Shown: piece by piece, positions 24,104 to 33,398 of the stretch
How positions within the stretch are numbered: position 1 is the first letter of the stretch
How the letters are laid out: the number at the start of each line of letters is the position of its first letter
Assembly (NCBI RefSeq): GCF_000317435.1
Contig: NC_019751.1
Coordinates: forward strand, 3,038,001 to 3,102,000
Reading direction: 5' to 3'
Origin: Calothrix sp. PCC 6303
GTDB lineage: Bacteria > Cyanobacteriota > Cyanobacteriia > Cyanobacteriales > Nostocaceae
DNA: 64,000 nucleotides
The notes under the pieces: model-generated
The model's input: the letters and a program-made list of their open reading frames with translations, nothing else
Databases searched by the model: none
What the model was told of the DNA's origin: nothing
Program-made: the position numbers and the translations under genes

Positions 24104-26950
24104 TTACCAAGAGATTTGATATCCAACGCTGAGAGTTCTACCTTGACCAGGATAGTTAGAACTATCAAAGAAAGGCGCAAAATATTGAGAGTAAACTGGA
24201 AAATACTGATTATTAAATAGATTTTGAACTCCTATTTGCAATTCTCCCTTTCCTATTTTGATACCACTAATGTAATCAACTGTGATGTAATTACTGATTT
24301 TGCCATCTTCTACAGCATCATTAAAAGCGCGATCGCGATCTCCTGAGTAAAGCAATTGTAGTCTGTTTCTCCAACCCTTGAGAGTCTGATTTTCCACGTA
24401 AGCTGTCAGTTTTAGAGGTGCAACGATAATGCTATTCAAGGCTAAGTATTTACCATCATTGTCCTCGTCATTTTCACCTTCTGTCCAAGTGAGCGTACCA
24501 CCCACCTTCCAATCTGGAGATGGTTGCACATCAACAGCAGCTTCAATACCATAAACTCGCTGGGGAGCGCGAACTGTCTCCAGAGCATCAGCATCTGGGT
24601 TAAAGTCAAAGGCTGAACCTAGAGCAGAATAGTTGTAGAATCCAGAAAGGGATGCTTGGAAATTATCCCACTGACCACGAATTCCTATTTCATAGTTGTC
24701 TACTTTCTGTGGTTCAGTTAGCTGTAAAGAGTTCAAAATATTCGTAACTCCTGCGGGAGGTCTGCGGAAAACACGACCTAAATCAGGAACAGAGAAACCT
24801 TGAGCAAAATTAGCAAAGACGCTCACTTCTGGTGTAAATTTGTAGACAGCGCCTGCATTAAATACGGTGGAATCAAAACTGCGATCGCCCCCTTGAATGT
24901 TCCGACGGGGAAGTTCTGCGGTGATGTAGTCATCCAAACTTACGCCAATATTGACATAACGTAAACCACCACTCAAACGGAAACTATCACTTACATCCCA
25001 TTGCAATTGACCGAATACACCCAATTCACTGAAATCGTATTCCGGAACAAAAACCCGCTCTTCGATTTTGCGGTAAGTCAGACCTCCTGATTCTTCAAAT
25101 TCTACGGGATCGAAAATATTGAATTTTTGAGAACTACGCTCATTTTGATAATCAACACCCCAAAGTACGCTAACCGTATTTCGAGAATTGAATGGGGTCT
25201 CAACTTGTAACCTACCTCCTAATTGTTCCGACCCTCCTTCTGATTTAGCGATCGCATCTAGCCTTCCACCCAAGAAGTCTTCGGGAATTCCTCCCCCAAA
25301 ACCATAATTGCGATAATAAACTTGAGCTTGAAGCTTACTGCCAAAAATATTCTCATTATTGTAATTGAGACTGAGCAAAGTATTATTCAGAAATGCCCCA
25401 TCATCAGCACCAATTACATTTGTTCCCTCCGCTAGTTTCAATGCACGAGCTTTCTCAATGCCATCAATATCGTCGATAGATGGATCGGAAATAAAATTAG
25501 TATCTTGTTGCTGATTAAAGTGATTGAAGGTGAACTGTAAGCGTTGATCAGGAGACAATTCTACTCCAACCTTAGCTAAAGCATTGATTTTTGTGCTATC
25601 GTCATCACCCGCAAAATTAGCAATGCGATCGCCTTCTGCGTCATAAAAACCTGCTGTCGTATTTAAAGAAAATCCAAAAGTATAATCAAATTTACCTTCC
25701 GTTCCGGCAATTTGATGGGAAAGGTTATAACCAAAACTATCCTCCGAACGAGTCAAAGAACTATTTAAACCAATATTTGTCGTGGAAATTAGTCTCTGAC
25801 CATTGGGTTTTTTCGTAATAATATTGACAACACCACCAGTGGCTTGACCACCGTATATTGCATTTGGTCCGCGTACCACCTCAATCTTTTCAATTGCACT
25901 GGGATCAATAGTGGTTAGGACTGCTGAAATCGATTGTAAATTGTTATTCTGGGGAACACCATCAATCAAAACCGAGATGTTGCGACCCCGTAAAGTTTGC
26001 CCAAAGATGTCAGTACGATTGGTAGGTGAACCAAAACCAGGAACCGTTCTCGCCAGAATATCAGCCAAGTTACTGCTTAATTTTGCCTGTTGCTCAATCT
26101 GTTCCCGATTAATCACAGTTACCGAACGCGGTACATTTTGGATATCCTCTTCAGTCCGAGTTGCTGTCACCACCAATTCGATTGGTTCATTATTGTCTGC
26201 CGTTGGTTGCTCTGGTTTCGATTCTGGTGGGGTCTCACTCGTGGGTTTATCTGATTCTGGTTGTGTTTGCACTGTCGAAGCTACTGCAAAAATTAAACCT
26301 GTATCATCATCAAATAACTCAACCACAGGTAAAGCATTCTCTCCTACCACTGTCACCTGCACAGTGTTCGCATCAAGATTTACAACCGTTATTTCTGTAA
26401 TTCCTGCAAGAGGTTTTTCTGAGCGATATGTAAAAGCATCCCCATTTGCTAATTGCAACTGTGTACCAGTAATATCTGCAATAAAACTATTACCTGTACT
26501 CCGATTAGCGACTTGTAGCTTATCTCCCAAATTCGTCTCTAAAATTATTTCCACACCTTTATCAGTGGGATTTGCTTTCACGCCCGTAATTGATACAGCA
26601 CTTTCCTGGGTTCCTCCCTGTGTGAGGATAGTTGCTGGTCTTTGTAGCAAAGTTTCAGCGTTAGTTGCAGGAAATTGAACTTCACTCAGTTGGGGAATAC
26701 TCTTAGCTACTGGATTCCCCTTAGTCTGATTTAAAGAATTTCTAATTCGTGATTCAAAATTTTGAAACTTTTGGGGGTTACTTTGGACATCTACGGTCGG
26801 AAGTTTATTCTCTATCAGTTGCTCTAGCATTGGACTAGAAGTCTTGACTCTTCTATCCTTTTGTACTTCCTTCCCTTGAGCAGAAGTACCAACAAAAAGA
26901 ACAAATGCACTTGTCAATAGAAGGCTTTGAAACAATTTGTCTTTTTTCAT
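24104..26950 (-). CDS. TonB-dependent siderophore receptor with an AMIN domain
   Basis: A 948-residue outer-membrane receptor. A signal peptide (about 1-26) is followed by an AMIN domain (about residues 114-226, ITGVKANPTDKGVEIILETN), a Pro/Glu linker, a TonB-box-like EPIELVVTATRTEEDI, the plug (NVPRSVTVINREQIEQQ, VLIDGVPQNN, IEKIEVVRGPNAIYGGQATGG) and a 22-strand barrel. It ends with an aromatic C-terminus (SVGYQISW). AMIN-plus-TonB receptors are a cyanobacterial type used for ferric siderophore uptake; the AMIN domain binds cell-wall polymers. It is the first gene of the leftward four-gene operon and diverges from the synthetase genes. It most likely imports the compound made by the adjacent cluster. 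Confidence 0.92.
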   Translation of the reverse strand: MKKDKLFQSLLLTSAFVLFVGTSAQGKEVQKDRRVKTSSPMLEQLIENKLPTVDVQSNPQKFQNFESRIRNSLNQTKGNPVAKSIPQLSEVQFPATNAETLLQRPATILTQGGTQESAVSITGVKANPTDKGVEIILETNLGDKLQVANRSTGNSFIADITGTQLQLANGDAFTYRSEKPLAGITEITVVNLDANTVQVTVVGENALPVVELFDDDTGLIFAVASTVQTQPESDKPTSETPPESKPEQPTADNNEPIELVVTATRTEEDIQNVPRSVTVINREQIEQQAKLSSNLADILARTVPGFGSPTNRTDIFGQTLRGRNISVLIDGVPQNNNLQSISAVLTTIDPSAIEKIEVVRGPNAIYGGQATGGVVNIITKKPNGQRLISTTNIGLNSSLTRSEDSFGYNLSHQIAGTEGKFDYTFGFSLNTTAGFYDAEGDRIANFAGDDDSTKINALAKVGVELSPDQRLQFTFNHFNQQQDTNFISDPSIDDIDGIEKARALKLAEGTNVIGADDGAFLNNTLLSLNYNNENIFGSKLQAQVYYRNYGFGGGIPEDFLGGRLDAIAKSEGGSEQLGGRLQVETPFNSRNTVSVLWGVDYQNERSSQKFNIFDPVEFEESGGLTYRKIEERVFVPEYDFSELGVFGQLQWDVSDSFRLSGGLRYVNIGVSLDDYITAELPRRNIQGGDRSFDSTVFNAGAVYKFTPEVSVFANFAQGFSVPDLGRVFRRPPAGVTNILNSLQLTEPQKVDNYEIGIRGQWDNFQASLSGFYNYSALGSAFDFNPDADALETVRAPQRVYGIEAAVDVQPSPDWKVGGTLTWTEGENDEDNDGKYLALNSIIVAPLKLTAYVENQTLKGWRNRLQLLYSGDRDRAFNDAVEDGKISNYITVDYISGIKIGKGELQIGVQNLFNNQYFPVYSQYFAPFFDSSNYPGQGRTLSVGYQISW

Positions 26951-27910
26951 TTATCTCCCCATACCTCGTAATGTCACTTACCCGTTACTAAAGTAAACAG
27001 CTTTTAGAGCAACTTATTCTCAATTAACTGTAAATTTAGTGTCATCATAATATGAACTAAGCTTAGGCACAAGATAGTAGAGAATATATTTCAACTAAAA
27101 ATTAATGAATATAAACGTAAATCATGAGTTATCCCACAGATTTTGGTCACCACTGAATCCGGCAAAAGCCTGCCATTCAAGCAAATTACATCAAAAATCA
27201 TTCGTAATGTAGAAGCTACTCTGGGTGTACACATTATTTTCATTGAGGAAATAAAATATCAGTTATAGTTGACAAATTGAGACATATTTAAGAAATATGA
27301 CAATTATCTTATTTGTCTCTGGTATATGCATGACAGCATCTTGCATTACTATTTTGAACTTGTCGAACAAATAAAAATACTGTTTTCAGTAAAACGAAAA
27401 ATCTAGAGTTTGCTTTGTACTCAACAGATACTCCCCCTCATTGGTGTCAAAAGAATGAAAAGGGGCTTTCTAGCAGGGGGCAAGGGAGAAAACTTGGGAC
27501 GAAGCACATCAAAGAAGTGATAAATAAGTTTTCATCATAGAATTATTGATGTTGTTAACTTATTAATATATTCAGGCACTTGCTAAAGCAACTAATTCTC
27601 GTTAAGCTCATAAGGAATAAATAAAATTAACTTTCAATAGTCTTGAAAGGTATCTGAAGAATAATTTTCGCTACTTGTACTGAGAGTGTTGTTAGTGATG
27701 GATTGAAGCGAAAGCTTTAAGCTTGGAAGTAGCAGCTAATGGTGTGGCAAGAAGAATTTGCTGGATTAGTGCTGTATTACTGTTTTCTCCCCGCCCGCTT
27801 GTTTACTCCCTTACTCGTCTACTTGCCTCCACCAGTTATTTTTGGGTTGAATATCCTTTAATTAGAAAAAATAAAGTCATTGGTGCATCAGCTGCATCTA
27901 GCTACCGAAA
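26951..27910. promoter_or_regulatory. 960-bp divergent intergenic region between receptor and synthesis operons
   Basis: It should hold the promoters of both operons. A half-match to a Fur site (TTGAGAAT on the minus strand near 27015-27024) lies about 65 bp upstream of the receptor gene. A TTGACA lies at 27269-27274 with a weak -10 downstream, pointing at the synthesis operon. Just before the first synthetase, a frame from 27723 to 27914 ends ASTSYFWVEYPLIRKNK and overlaps the synthetase ATG by ATGA. It may be the tail of a decayed membrane acyltransferase. None of these is strong. Confidence 0.3.
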
Positions 27911-30900
27911 ATGAATCAATATTCTCATAGCTTCAAACAAGCAAGTGATGCCTTTTCCGTCAGAGGGTACACAAACAACGGGCTTGACGTACAGGATTAT
28001 TCTACGGTTGTTGAACTGCTAAGTTTCAGAAGTTTTACCCAACCAAATCAAACTGCTTTCACCTATCTACTGGATGGAGAAACAGAACAACTCAAGCTTA
28101 CCTATCAGGAATTAGATCGACTTGCAAGAAGAGTTGCAGCAAAGTTACAAGAATTGGATTTAACGGGACAGCGTGCTTTGTTGCTGTATCCCGCAGGGCT
28201 AGATTTTTTAATTGCCTTTTTCGGCTGTTTATATGCAGGAGTTGTAGCTGTAACTGCGTATCCTCCCAGAAATCAGCGCAATACGCCGAGAATTCAGGCG
28301 ATTTCCGCAGATGCACAAGCTGCCATTGCACTCACTACCACGGAAATTTTATCTACAGTCCAGTCTTTAATGACCGAAAAGACCGAATTGCAATCCTTGC
28401 AGTGGTTGACTACTGATAATTTGACAGAAGGGTTAGAAGATTGTTGGCAGAAACCTAATATTAATACAAATACCTTAGCTTTCCTGCAATATACCTCTGG
28501 TTCCACGGGAATACCCAAGGGTGTGATGATTAGCCATGGTAATTTGCTGCATAATGCCCAGACAACTTACCAATTTATGGAACATTCCCCGGAAAGCAAG
28601 TTTGTGACGTGGCTGCCAATGTACCATGATATGGGTCTTATTGGTGGTATTTTACAACCTTTATACGGTGGTTTTCCTTGCCTTATCATGCCACCAGCTT
28701 CTTTTCTCCAGCGTCCCTATCGTTGGTTGCAGGCAATTTCCCGTTACCAAGGGACAACAAGTGGGGGACCTAATTTTGCCTACGATTTATGTGTGCAAAA
28801 AATCACTCCAGAGCAAAAAGCAACTCTCGACTTGAGTAGCTGGAGTGTGGCATTTAATGGTGCCGAACCGATTCGTCATGATACCTTAGAGCGTTTTGCA
28901 GAAGCTTTTTCACAGTGTGGTTTCCGTAGAGAGGCTTTCTATCCTTGTTATGGAATGGCTGAAACTACCCTGATGATTTCCGGTGTGCAGAAAGCTACTT
29001 CACCACAGGTGAAATCAGTTCTTAGATCTGCATTAGAATCAAACCGAGTTGTGAAATCATCTGTTACAGGGGGAAATGAAGATCCTCATCATTTTGTTAG
29101 TTGTGGTCGAATCATCCCAGGACAGAAGGTAATCATCATCAATCCGGAAACACTTAAGAGTTGTGAAGCTGATGAAATTGGGGAAATTTGGGTATCTGGC
29201 TTGAGTGTTGGTCAAGGTTATTGGAATCGTCAAGAAGAAACAGCAGACACCTTCGATGCTTATGTATCAGATACGAGAGAAGGACCATTTCTGCGGACAG
29301 GAGATTTGGGTTTTTTGCAGGATGAAGAACTTTTTATTACGGGTAGAGCCAAAGACTTGATTATCATTCGGGGTCGCAATCTTTACCCCCAGGATATAGA
29401 ATTAACTGCTGAACGCAGTCATTCATCTTTGCGTCCCGGTGCTAGTGCAGCGTTTACAGTCGAAGTTAGTGATGAAGAAAAGCTCGTAATTGTCCAGGAA
29501 TTAGAGTTTCGCGCTCGACCGAATATTGAAGAAGTCGTTAACGCAATTCGTCAGGCTGTGACTGAAGAACATGAGGTGCTAGTTTATGCAGTTGTTTTAA
29601 TCAAACCAGGTAGTATCCCCAAAACATCTAGTGGCAAGATTCAACGATGTACAACTTGTACTCAGTTTGAGAATGGCGAACTAAATATAGTTAGCAGCAA
29701 TATTCTTAAAAATAAGAATACTACCAGCAAATCAACACAATTACAGGGTTCTCAGCTTTTGTCGCTTTCTCCAAAGGAATGTCAAGCGCTTTTAGAATCA
29801 TATTTAATTGAACAGCAAGGAAGAGTTTTAGCGATCGCATCCAGCGATATCCACCCAGAAGAACCATTAACGAGTCTCGGTCTTGATTCTTTAAAAGTAT
29901 TTGACCTCAAAAACCAGATAGAGACTGATTTAGAAGTAGAAATATCCGTTACAGATTTGTTTTCTGGGATGAGTACGCGATCGCTTGTCACCAAGATACT
30001 TGATCAAGTGGCGACCAAGGAATTACCGTCACCACCCGTAACCCACCACCGCAACAACCCCCCTACACTTACTTATCCTTTATCTTTTACTCAACAGGGA
30101 TTATGGTTTATCCATCAGCTAACTCCCAATGCCCCTACATACAATATCCCCATTATTATCAACCTTAAGGGGAACCTCAATTTACCAGCCCTACAGGAGA
30201 GTCTGAACGAAATTATTCGCCGACATGAAGTATTGCGTACTAGCTTTACAGTCATCAATCAGCAACCTGTTCAGGTAATCAATCAACCTGTACCTCTGAC
30301 CCTAAATGTTGAAAAAGTACAGACATTAGCACAGCAACAACCGGATTCTCTAATACAGCATTTAACCAGTGAATTTGCACAGCAACCCTTTGATTTATCT
30401 GTTTCATTGCCGTTGCGTACTAAAATTTGCCAAATAAATGATAAAAATTATTATTTAATTGTAACTCTACATCATATAATTGCAGATGGTTGGTCAATTG
30501 GAGTTTTACTAAAAGAACTAGCAACGCTTTATGATGCGTTTTCTAGTGGTCAACAGCCATTATTACCGGAACTACCAAATCAGTATCGAGATTTCGTCAA
30601 TTGGCAACAACAATCCTTGGATAACGAGTGTATTCAACCCCTATTGAGCTATTGGCGAGAGAAATTACAGGGAGATTTACCTGTACTCGACTTACCCACA
30701 GATCGTCCCCGTCAAGCAGTTCAGACATTTAAAGGTGCTCAAGCAAAATTGCTTCTTGATCCAAACCTGGTAAAACAACTAAATCGTTTGAGCCGTCAGC
30801 AAGGAGTCACTTTATTTATGACCCTGCTCACTGCCTTTAAAATCCTGCTGCATAAATATACGGATCAGACAGATATTCTTGTTGGTTCACCCATCGCGGG

Positions 30901-33322
30901 TCGGAACCGAGCAGAAGTTAAGGCATTAATAGGATTATTTATCAATATTTTGGTATTGCGGACAGACTTATCTGGAGACCCAAGTTTTCAGGATTTGTTA
31001 GCACAGGTCAAGTCAACTGCTTTAGAAGCATATGTTCACCAAGATTTACCTTTAGAAAAACTAGTGGAGGATCTAAAGCCGAACCGGGATCTCAGCTATC
31101 ACCCTCTATTTCAAGTAATGTTTGTACTCCAAAGTGTTCCCAAACCAAATTTGAGCTTATCAAATCGATCACTCAGTTATGGAGAAGGACATAACGGTAC
31201 ATCAAAATTCGATTTGACATTGTTTATGGAGGAAGATTCAGAACAAGGGTTAGTGGCAACTTGCGAGTACAACACAGATTTATTCAATACAGATACTATT
31301 ACCAGAATGCTGGGACATTACCAGACATTACTGGAAAGTATAGTTAGTCAACCAGAGCAAAATATTTCCCAATTACAAATACTAACCCAGCCGGAGGTAC
31401 AGCAATTATTAATAGACTGGAATAATACGAAAAAAGACTATCCCCATGCAAAATGTATTCATCAGTTGTTTGAGGAGCAGGTAGAGAAAACACCAGATGC
31501 GGTTGCCGTCATCTTTGAAAACCAAAAATTAACATACCAAGAGTTAAATACCCAAGCGAATCAGCTAGGGAATTATTTACAGCAACAAGGGGTTAAACCA
31601 GATACCGTCGTGGGTATTTACATGGAGCGATCGCTTTCAATGGTGGTAGCGCTAATTGCCGTCCTCAAAGCTGGTGGAGCATATTTGCCACTTGACCCAT
31701 CATACCCCCACGAAAGACTAGCGTTCATGCTAGCAGATGCTCAAGTACAAGTGGTCTTAACCCAATCCCAACTAGGGAAAGAATTACCTTATCAAGAGCA
31801 GTTGCAATTTGTAAAAATTGAAGATCTGGTATACGCAAATTGTGGTATTCAAAATCTCATTAGTGATGTACAACCTGAAAACCTCGCCTATGTAATTTAT
31901 ACATCTGGCTCCACAGGAAAACCCAAAGGAGTCATGAATACCCACCATGGTTTGTGTAATCGTCTGTTGTGGATGCAAGATACTTATCAACTAACATCAG
32001 CCGATCGAGTTTTACAAAAGACTCCCTTTAGTTTCGATGTCTCCGTTTGGGAATTCTTCTGGACATTACTAACGGGTGCAGTGCTAGTAGTTGCTAAACC
32101 AGGTGGTCATCAAGAACCACGTTATTTAAGCGAACTAATATCCCAGCAGCAAATCAGCGTACTTCACTTTGTACCTTCAATGTTGCAAATTTTCTTAGGA
32201 GAGACACAACATCAACAATGTAAGACTATCAAACATGTAATTTGTAGCGGTGAAGCTTTATCCTGGGACTTACAGCAGCGATTTTTTCAAAGCTTTGAGG
32301 CAAAATTACATAACCTTTATGGTCCAACAGAAGTATCCATCGATGTCACAGCATGGTGTTGTAAACCGGGGAATCAAGAAAGTAATCACGAAAATATTGT
32401 TCCTATTGGTCGTCCAATTGCCAATACTCAAATATTTATCTTAGACCGACATTTAAAACCCGTCCCATTGGGTGTGAAAGGTGAATTATATATTGGTGGC
32501 TTGGGGTTAGCACGGGGTTATTTAAATCAACCACAATTAACTCAAGAAAAGTTTATTCCTCATCCATTCACCAATCTCCAAAATCTCCAACTAGATGGTG
32601 TAAGTACCCGTCTCTACAAAACCGGAGATTTAGCTCGGTATCGTCCCGATGGAAATATCGAGTTTTTAGGCAGAATTGACTATCAAGTTAAAATTCGCGG
32701 AAATCGTCTGGAATTAGGAGAAATTGAAGCCTTATTAGAACAGCATCCACAGGTACAAGAAACGGTAGTAGTAGCGAGACAAGACATCGCAAATGACCTT
32801 CGTTTGGTTGCCTATTTAGTTACTTCTGGGGATGCAACACTATCTATCGATGAATTGCGAGGTTTTCTTAAACAAAAATTACCCGATTATATGATTCCTA
32901 GTGCCTTTGTGATATTGGAGGCTTTACCCTTAACACTCAATGGAAAAGTCGATCGTCGTAGCTTACCAACACCAGATAATTTACGTCCAGAATTAACTGC
33001 ACCTTTTCAGCCACCCCAGTCCGTCATCCAACAACAAATCGCCCAAATTTGGCAAGAGGTTTTAGGTGTAGACAAAGTAGGTATCCATGATAATTTTTTC
33101 GATCTGGGTGGACATTCACTATTAATATTGCAAGTCAATCGTCAACTATGTGAGACTTTCCAACGTGAGATATCAGTAGTGACAATGTTCCAAAATCCAA
33201 CCATTGACTCTTTGGCAGAATATTTCAGTCAAAAACAGGAAAAGAAACCTCTGTTTCAAGAAATTGATCAACGTGTAGAAAAGAAAAAACAATTATTGAA
33301 AAATCAAAGGAAAAAGAGATAA
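27911..33322 (+). CDS. lipo-initiation synthetase: FAAL-ACP-C-A(Ser)-PCP
   Basis: A 1803-residue first assembly-line enzyme. A fatty acyl-AMP ligase (about 1-600; TSGSTGIPKGVMISHGN near 195, and a KTSSGKIQR end) activates a fatty acid. It passes the acyl chain to an ACP (LGLDSLKV, Ser near 659). A condensation domain (about 720-1150, HHIIADGWS near 854) joins the acyl chain to the amino acid. The A domain (about 1180-1690, YTSGSTGKPKG near 1330, NLYGPTE near 1467) has pocket residues D-V-W-H-I-S-L-I-D by hand alignment to GrsA, the serine code. A PCP follows (LGGHSLLIL, near 1732). The C-terminal Lys/Arg-rich tail may dock with the next protein. The product at this point should be N-acyl-serine. 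Confidence 0.92.
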   Translation: MNQYSHSFKQASDAFSVRGYTNNGLDVQDYSTVVELLSFRSFTQPNQTAFTYLLDGETEQLKLTYQELDRLARRVAAKLQELDLTGQRALLLYPAGLDFLIAFFGCLYAGVVAVTAYPPRNQRNTPRIQAISADAQAAIALTTTEILSTVQSLMTEKTELQSLQWLTTDNLTEGLEDCWQKPNINTNTLAFLQYTSGSTGIPKGVMISHGNLLHNAQTTYQFMEHSPESKFVTWLPMYHDMGLIGGILQPLYGGFPCLIMPPASFLQRPYRWLQAISRYQGTTSGGPNFAYDLCVQKITPEQKATLDLSSWSVAFNGAEPIRHDTLERFAEAFSQCGFRREAFYPCYGMAETTLMISGVQKATSPQVKSVLRSALESNRVVKSSVTGGNEDPHHFVSCGRIIPGQKVIIINPETLKSCEADEIGEIWVSGLSVGQGYWNRQEETADTFDAYVSDTREGPFLRTGDLGFLQDEELFITGRAKDLIIIRGRNLYPQDIELTAERSHSSLRPGASAAFTVEVSDEEKLVIVQELEFRARPNIEEVVNAIRQAVTEEHEVLVYAVVLIKPGSIPKTSSGKIQRCTTCTQFENGELNIVSSNILKNKNTTSKSTQLQGSQLLSLSPKECQALLESYLIEQQGRVLAIASSDIHPEEPLTSLGLDSLKVFDLKNQIETDLEVEISVTDLFSGMSTRSLVTKILDQVATKELPSPPVTHHRNNPPTLTYPLSFTQQGLWFIHQLTPNAPTYNIPIIINLKGNLNLPALQESLNEIIRRHEVLRTSFTVINQQPVQVINQPVPLTLNVEKVQTLAQQQPDSLIQHLTSEFAQQPFDLSVSLPLRTKICQINDKNYYLIVTLHHIIADGWSIGVLLKELATLYDAFSSGQQPLLPELPNQYRDFVNWQQQSLDNECIQPLLSYWREKLQGDLPVLDLPTDRPRQAVQTFKGAQAKLLLDPNLVKQLNRLSRQQGVTLFMTLLTAFKILLHKYTDQTDILVGSPIAGRNRAEVKALIGLFINILVLRTDLSGDPSFQDLLAQVKSTALEAYVHQDLPLEKLVEDLKPNRDLSYHPLFQVMFVLQSVPKPNLSLSNRSLSYGEGHNGTSKFDLTLFMEEDSEQGLVATCEYNTDLFNTDTITRMLGHYQTLLESIVSQPEQNISQLQILTQPEVQQLLIDWNNTKKDYPHAKCIHQLFEEQVEKTPDAVAVIFENQKLTYQELNTQANQLGNYLQQQGVKPDTVVGIYMERSLSMVVALIAVLKAGGAYLPLDPSYPHERLAFMLADAQVQVVLTQSQLGKELPYQEQLQFVKIEDLVYANCGIQNLISDVQPENLAYVIYTSGSTGKPKGVMNTHHGLCNRLLWMQDTYQLTSADRVLQKTPFSFDVSVWEFFWTLLTGAVLVVAKPGGHQEPRYLSELISQQQISVLHFVPSMLQIFLGETQHQQCKTIKHVICSGEALSWDLQQRFFQSFEAKLHNLYGPTEVSIDVTAWCCKPGNQESNHENIVPIGRPIANTQIFILDRHLKPVPLGVKGELYIGGLGLARGYLNQPQLTQEKFIPHPFTNLQNLQLDGVSTRLYKTGDLARYRPDGNIEFLGRIDYQVKIRGNRLELGEIEALLEQHPQVQETVVVARQDIANDLRLVAYLVTSGDATLSIDELRGFLKQKLPDYMIPSAFVILEALPLTLNGKVDRRSLPTPDNLRPELTAPFQPPQSVIQQQIAQIWQEVLGVDKVGIHDNFFDLGGHSLLILQVNRQLCETFQREISVVTMFQNPTIDSLAEYFSQKQEKKPLFQEIDQRVEKKKQLLKNQRKKR

Positions 33323-33398
33323 ACCTCATCTATGATGAAACCCGGATTTTTTTAGAAAATTAAATTTAAAATCAAATCAACAAAGAAGGTTGGATCAT

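Noticed and set aside
25911-26678. A 255-codon open frame on the plus strand
   Set aside because: It lies wholly antisense to the AMIN/plug part of the TonB receptor, whose domain motifs are clear, and has no recognisable motif of its own.
27011-27030. Fur box upstream of the TonB receptor
   Set aside because: Only one half (TTGAGAAT) fits; the other half of the palindrome does not match, so it is mentioned in the intergenic entry but not called as a site.
27723-27914. Short gene before the first synthetase
   Set aside because: Begins with TTG, lacks a ribosome site and resembles at most the tail of a membrane acyltransferase; the similarity is too weak to call a gene.
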